A DNA stretch of 11,282 nt from Larix sibirica (lineage: Eukaryota; Streptophyta; Pinopsida; Pinales; Pinaceae), in NCBI GenBank assembly GCA_004151065.3, contig NWUY0300054245.1, positions 1 through 11,282 of the forward strand, read 5' to 3'. Positions 7,302-11,282 of this stretch are shown piece by piece. Below the pieces are notes generated by a model. It did no database searches. It saw nothing but the letters and a program-made list of their open reading frames with translations, and had not been told where the DNA came from. The position numbers were made by a program, and so were the translations under genes. The stretch's first letter is position 1, and the number at the start of each line of letters is the position of its first letter.

Positions 7302-8576
7302 ATGGGAATATGTTGTGCTTGTGAAGTCGCCATTGGAACGCCACCAGCAAGGTTTGAAGACCTTCCTTGTGTGGAGAACGTGGAAAACGACTTGTGCTCA
7401 CCCTTTCCACCATATATGTGGCATCCACATACTCAGAACTACGACCTGTATTGAAGTGATGCATTGGCATTGTGAGGAAAAGTTACAATATTGAGCTTCC
7501 AAAGAAGATTTGGGATTGGTTTGGTGTGCCCATTTGAAGGAATCAAGCAAAGTTTGCAGAATTCTCGCCACAGCAAATCGTCATTCAAAAACTCAGGGTA
7601 AAGTCGATTCTTCAATTCAACATTTAGAATTGTAACTTGCAAACAGTTGTTTTTGTAAGTTATAGTGTATTTTTGGTACTTGTATGTGTTTTATGTAATA
7701 AAGTTGAGTTGCATTGTACTTGGGTGCATTCTCGGCTAAGACCAACACCCTTCATTCTTCTCAATTTGAAATTGTTGAGTCTTGTTTGTAAAAGGGCAGA
7801 GTTGCAAGAAGCCCTTATTCAGTTTGAGTGAGTCTTCAGTTTATAAATGGTAAGATTGAATGGTTTGGTAGAGTTACTAAACACTCTACGGCTTTTCTTT
7901 GTCGACAACGTTGTCATGATTGACAAGAACACACTCACTCACATTCGAGATTGTGTACAAGATCCACAAAATACACTTGAGTTTTTACAGCTTTAGTCAC
8001 AACTTCTACAAGATGAAACACATTCTGAACTTGCTCCTATTCAGAACAATCCTTTTTATGATTCTGCTCAATAACCTGCACAGAATGATGTCACTTCATA
8101 ATCACATAAGCATATCAGTGGCCCCACATCATAAGTGAAAGAAAATGAAGACGAAGATATGCATACAGAGGTTCCACTTGTTCTTTCCAAGCCCATCATC
8201 AGACCATGGGAATAGATCAGCCACAGTAAGCACAGAACCAGTCACTGGATATGAAAAGGAAGTGATGGTTCACATTCCTGATTACTCCAAGCCAATCCAA
8301 TTTCAAAGTGTTGGGTTCTTAAACGAACGTTCATCTTCATCCACATCAATTCAGAGTTTGAAATGCCAACGCTGTGATCGAGTTGGCCATATGAAAGATC
8401 AGTGTTTTGATCTTCATCCTTGTCAGCATTGTGGAAAGCACATCCATTCTTTAGACAGATGCTTCATTTGGAAGAAACCCGCAAGAGAGAATATTCACTA
8501 TGGGTGGATCTCTTCTTGGCAATTGTCATCAACAACCAAGAAGATATATATGTCATACCAGAGAGTTTGTTCATGA
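7302..8576 (+). pseudogene. gag: Broken gag-like gene with two CCHC zinc knuckles
   Basis: Nucleocapsid-type protein remnant; in an active element it would bind and package the RNA in virus-like particles. The best part is the ATG frame at 8145-8576 (143 codons). It has two C-x2-C-x4-H-x4-C knuckles: C74, C77, H82, C87 and C93, C96, H101, C106, separated by five residues. Upstream, one frame from about 7484 to 8212 reads as protein-like sequence but is cut by stops at 7535, 7625, 7829, 7844, 7994, 8072, 8099, 8132 and 8213, and it switches frame near 8200 before the knuckles. Protein-like sequence in a third frame at 7302-7446 may be an earlier part. The left limit is uncertain. Full gag length would be near 400 residues, usual for the family. 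No pol follows. A captured cellular CCHC protein is less likely given the position inside the element. Confidence 0.7.
8364..8462 (+). other. Coding block for tandem CCHC zinc knuckles
   Basis: The first knuckle is encoded at 8364-8405 and the second at 8421-8462. Every zinc ligand codon is intact, whereas the sequence before about 8213 is riddled with stops. The aromatic residue after each last cysteine (CF) and the basic tail (WKKPAR) are common in retroelement nucleocapsids. Confidence 0.85.
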
Positions 8577-8734
8577 GTATTGATACATCTTGCAGTTGAG
8601 ACATCCTAATCTCTCCTCACCTTGTTCTTGACAGGAGGGAATGACTAACGGTCAGAAACAACCATGTCAGAACAAGCAATCCTAAACCAATGCTAGACAC
8701 ATAGCCAAAACTTTGTGCTAGTTTCCAGAGCCTC

Positions 8735-9105
8735 GAGCGAGAGCCACCTATCCATAGTCAAAGCCATGTTCGATTGAGCTCCAATTGGTTTGTGGTCAAC
8801 CCAAAACCACCATTTAGTAGAATGTATCAGATTCTAATACCATTTTGGAATGTTCTAGGAACCTTTAAGCCTTCCAGCCAAGTTCCAAAGATTATGGTCA
8901 TCATTGAACCACCATTTAGTAGAAAAATTCAGCTTATGCTAGCCTTCGGAACGTTCTAGGAACCACTGAGCGAGAACCTAATAAAAATCCAAGTTCCAAA
9001 GAACCTACGAGCTAGAATCGGAGTCATCGCCAAGTTCCATAGTTTGTGGTCAACCTAAAACCACCCACTTAGTAGGAGATTTCATCTTATGCTAACCTTT
9101 GATTC
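8735..9105. repeat. Degenerate ~100-150-bp repeat before the polypurine tract
   Basis: Three copies of a block T(T/A)TGGTC(A/T)(A/T)...ACCACC...TTAGTAG start near 8790, 8892 and 9043. The first two continue into GGAATGTTCTAGGAACC (8847-8863) and GGAACGTTCTAGGAACC (8948-8964), 101 bp apart. The third lacks that block. Accessory pieces GAGCGAGA(G/A)CC and CCAAGTTCC also recur. This occupies nearly all the space between the gag remnant and the polypurine tract, where pol would lie in a full element. Confidence 0.8.
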
Positions 9106-9186
9106 AAATAGCGTCTTTAGCCATTTGCAATTGTCCTTCTCTAGATTTTAGTTCTCTGCTTGGACTCATATACACCCCTTCAGATT

Positions 9187-9195
9187 AAGGGGGGA
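9187..9195 (+). other. Polypurine tract
   Basis: AAGGGGGGA lies one base before the 3' LTR. It is the expected RNase H-resistant primer for plus-strand DNA synthesis. Its strand confirms that the element reads left to right. Confidence 0.9.
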
Positions 9196-9196
9196 T

Positions 9197-9402
9197 TGTT
9201 TGAACCTAATCCATTAGAGTTAGGTGAAGATGAATGGTATTTGGGAGTCCAAGGGATAGCTTGGAAGATGAAACCAAAAATCACTTGAGTTTGTATAAAT
9301 ATGTACCATATTAATGGAAAATGCATCAATGTCTATTATAATCTGTGTCTATTTGGCTTTGTGTTATCCAATTGTCTATCTTCCCTAGTGGAAGGTATAA
9401 CA
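9197..9402 (+). repeat. 3' LTR (206 bp)
   Basis: It opens with TGTTTGAACC and ends ...TATAACA, giving canonical TG/CA ends. TATAAATA lies at 9294-9301. It is colinear with the 5' LTR apart from the 9-bp triplication there. The open frame across its right end (9301-9525) runs out of the LTR into flanking DNA and is not a gene. Confidence 0.92.
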
Positions 9403-9407
9403 CCTTG
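9403..9407. repeat. Target-site duplication, right copy
   Basis: CCTTG, identical to 5197-5201. The uninterrupted target would have read ...CTTATCCCTTGGATGG... Confidence 0.9.
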
Positions 9408-9743
9408 GATGGTATGTGATGGATTTGCACATGGGAGTTGGTACATGATGGAGTTTTACATTAGAGATGGCTTACTTGGTGGCTACTTGACCTCAATTGG
9501 GTGCTTCTATGATATTATTTCCTAGGGCATTGAATATCTTTAGACACCTTAGTGATGTTCTACTTGCCATCCACATGGAAATTGTTGCTTACTTGGAGAA
9601 CACCCTACATTGGAGGAGGAAAATTTGACATTTAAGAGGAGGGAATTAGGCCTTAGAAAACATGGGGTATCTTATATGCTTGAATGCAATCTTAGAGTTG
9701 ACCTAGGGAAGCTTGGGTTGCGATAATTTTCATCTAAGGGGAG
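9408..9743 (+). other. Right flank of insertion, gene-free
   Basis: This continues the sequence interrupted at 5201. No coding sequence is recognised. It ends in a purine tract CTAAGGGGAG (9734-9743) that resembles a polypurine tract, so this flank may be the internal 3' end of an older element that served as the landing site. Confidence 0.35.
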
Positions 9744-10041
9744 TGTACCTAGTGGAGTACTTGGCTTGTGAGGTTTGATGGAGTCATTGGAAGGATATAT
9801 GAGGAGTGTTGGACATGCCTCATGGAATACATATTTGAGAATATTGAATATTAGGGTTAGGGTTTCATCCCTTAGAGACTTGGAGATTAAGGTTTTCAAC
9901 TGAAACCCTAGGTTGCACTTGTGGTATGTACATGAACTTCATATTTATGCATGTAATGAAGCTTCCAGGTGTCCAATACTTGTGTAATTGCATATTTTAT
10001 TTTCAACCATTTATTTCTTCACGTCTTAGTAATTTCCAACA
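9744..10041 (+). mobile_element. Candidate 3' LTR of an older retroelement
   Basis: The segment starts TGTACC immediately after a purine tract and ends TTTCCAACA, so it has TGT...ACA termini and a plausible LTR length of 298 bp. It contains a 10-bp inverted pair TAGGGTTTCA (9858-9867) and TGAAACCCTA (9901-9910). No second copy exists in the window and no clear TATA box is seen, so the call depends on termini and the purine tract only. The minus-strand open frame at 9672-9899 crosses the boundary and is unsupported. Confidence 0.35.
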
Positions 10042-10470
10042 CTTATAAGTCTTTCTAATTTGACATAAGTTAATGCTACAATTGTTAAGTGATTTAACAT
10101 TAATATTGAAGAAGATAGGGCATATTTGTTGTTAAACTTACAACTGTCATAAGTGATTTTCCTTTTTGTGTCAAAGGAAAATATCCACCTATGGTTTAGG
10201 AAAGTCTTGTGGTGAGTGTTTGAATCTCACCAATAGACAAAAGATGATAGATATCTACTTAGACTTTCATAGGTTCACAAGCATGACAATAATTGAAATT
10301 GAGGTAAGAGAAAAACCTAGTTTTACTAATAATTTTCCTTAGCTTCATTGGTAAACTCTCACTGATCTATTTACAAATCCGGAGTCTCTTCAATACTTGC
10401 ATACAAAGAAAAGAAAAACACCTTTTTCATTCCATTTAATAATAACAAAATTAACATGAAAATATGAATC
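10042..10470. other. Gene-free stretch with tRNA T-arm-like stem
   Basis: GGTGAG (10211-10216) and CTCACC (10226-10231) enclose TGTTTGAAT, which resembles the T-arm of a tRNA (GTTCGAAT core) and the B box of a tRNA-derived SINE. No convincing A box or poly(A) tail is seen. Nothing else is recognised in this stretch. Confidence 0.25.
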
Positions 10471-10912
10471 TTTAGTTAAAATATTCAGGAAAATTAATCC
10501 CTACCAAGCTCAAAATCCATGCATGATAATCATTCAATAAACACACAAGATTATTTTGGGGGCCTGGGCAGAATGTAGATCTATATTTATAATTAGAGAT
10601 ATAATAACAACTGCAATAGTTGAATCTTATGGTATGCACCTCCTTCACCGAAGATCGAGTCATCTTCACCTTAGCTACTACCACTTGTCCTTCCACAAAC
10701 CACAATTGTATCGCACTTTCGTAACTAAGTCTAGGATTGGATTCATATACATTACATGAATCTAGATCACATATAACAAGACTAGTGCTTAGTTTTTTCA
10801 ATGGGAAAGCAAATCAAAGGCCAAGGATACCTATCAAAAGCTAGTAAATTTCACCAAAGTAAGGGTGATCTCTTCTGATTTCTTGGTTTCTTTACCTCAA
10901 GCCTGAGTTGCT

Positions 10913-11014
10913 TATTTATACAAAATGGAGGTGATAAGCTCAAGGGAAAGAGTCATGCATGTCATACAAGTTTTAGGCATGCAATATTTTCTCAAGGCAT
11001 TTGTGCATCATGCA
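10913..11014 (-). promoter_or_regulatory. Minus-strand promoter-like block: TATA box and RY motifs
   Basis: Read on the minus strand, TATAAATA (10913-10920) is preceded by CATGCATG (10954-10961) and by further CATGCA-type sites at 10978-10983 and 11009-11014. RY motifs (CATGCA) are bound by B3-domain regulators of seed genes and cluster upstream of TATA boxes in seed storage protein genes. Downstream (10472-10912) there is no good plant gene: the 110-codon minus-strand frame ending at 10472 begins at TTG, and the first ATG frames are very short. A decayed gene or an LTR promoter is possible. Confidence 0.3.
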
Positions 11015-11019
11015 CATGC

Positions 11020-11282
11020 TTTCCTTTTTTTAGGGTTTTATGAGGCTCTCACGAGTTTTAGATGGAAAATTCATAACAAACCATGCTTATCTTGAACAAC
11101 TTATGTGAGCCTCATGTCTATCCCTAGAAATAACCGCAAACAAGTTGTAAAAGGGAATTTTTCAAGCTTTGGAGTGTAATAGTTTTTGGGAAAATGTATG
11201 TGTTTGACTTAAATCAACTAAATTAATCATAGTGACCAAAGCTAGGTGTAATAGATGCCCCCTAATGTATGAGTTTGGAAGG
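11020..11282. other. Gene-free end of window
   Basis: No open frame, RNA gene or element boundary is recognised. The sequence is AT-rich and single-copy within the window. Confidence 0.4.

Larger units (their letters stand above)
5202..9402 (+). mobile_element. Non-autonomous LTR retrotransposon with gag remnant only
   Basis: A complete element: 5' LTR 5202-5425, primer-binding site 5427-5438, internal region, polypurine tract 9187-9195, 3' LTR 9197-9402, and flanking CCTTG duplications. Total length is 4201 bp with 3771 bp internal. The only protein trace I recognise is a gag-like pseudogene with paired CCHC knuckles near 8.36-8.46 kb. I see no protease, integrase, reverse transcriptase or RNase H motifs in any frame, and too little room for them after gag. 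This matches the plant TR-GAG class (terminal-repeat retrotransposons with a gag domain), which is inferred to move with enzymes from other elements. A heavily deleted Copia or Gypsy copy is the alternative. By hand count the LTRs differ at about 37 of 206 aligned sites, so the insertion is old. Confidence 0.92.

Noticed and set aside
7159-7470. 103-codon minus-strand open frame
   Set aside because: It overlaps protein-like plus-strand frames of the gag remnant and has no motif, so it is a shadow frame.
7994-8215. Stop codons as proof of methyl-cytosine deamination
   Set aside because: Every stop codon is one C-to-T change from a sense codon, so the pattern is uninformative without an alignment to intact copies.
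9851-9865. TTAGGGTTAGGGTTT, interstitial telomere-like sequence
   Set aside because: Only about two units, and not the perfect plant TTTAGGG repeat. Such strings are common by chance in AT-rich plant DNA.
10472-10801. 110-codon minus-strand open frame near the RY/TATA block
   Set aside because: It starts at TTG with a stop shortly upstream and has no ATG until about residue 48. It shows no motif and the DNA is AT-rich, so it is not a supportable plant CDS.

Overview
This window looks like repeat-rich intergenic DNA from a plant nuclear genome. I find no intact conventional gene. The plant call rests on a Copia/Gypsy-style LTR retrotransposon primed by a near-match to initiator tRNA-Met, on TATAAATA-type promoters, on low GC throughout and on several layers of decayed repeats. 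The species cannot be told from the sequence. Most open frames of 60-140 codons here start at non-ATG codons or carry only low-complexity sequence, and I do not treat them as genes.

Layout. Positions 1-290 hold only a small hairpin and a short anonymous open frame. From about 290 to 2470 the DNA is AT-rich and studded with a decayed 10-bp palindrome (ideal form GCACCGGTGC). It is built from local tandem duplications: 130 bp x2, 168 bp x2 and 114-117 bp x4. The segment 1110-2470 recurs, much diverged but colinear, at about 3465-4705. Both copies end about 75-80 bp after a TATA box, so they may be the two long LTRs of a very old element without genes, or a plain direct duplication. The 1 kb between them carries GTCGAC-type palindromes and a polypurine tract followed by an LTR-like start. 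Positions 4705-5196 hold no recognisable feature, but there is one N flanked by a 26-bp direct repeat, which looks like an assembly seam.

The best-defined object is a 4.2-kb LTR retrotransposon at 5202-9402. It has a perfect 5-bp target duplication (CCTTG), LTRs of 224 and 206 bp, a primer-binding site, a polypurine tract, and one recognisable protein remnant: a gag-like pseudogene ending in two CCHC zinc knuckles. No protease, integrase or reverse transcriptase is visible. It therefore resembles the gag-only non-autonomous class (TR-GAG) described in plants and would have depended on proteins of another element. Its leader has a pyrimidine-rich 24-bp repeat, a perfect 18-bp inverted repeat and a short unrecognised hydrophobic open frame. 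Just before the polypurine tract is a three-copy repeat with heat-shock-element-like sites.

Downstream, 9744-10041 resembles the 3' LTR of another element. The last 1.2 kb contains a tRNA T-arm-like stem (possible SINE trace) and, on the minus strand, a TATA box with CATGCA (RY) motifs 34-100 bp upstream, a promoter-like arrangement without a convincing gene behind it.
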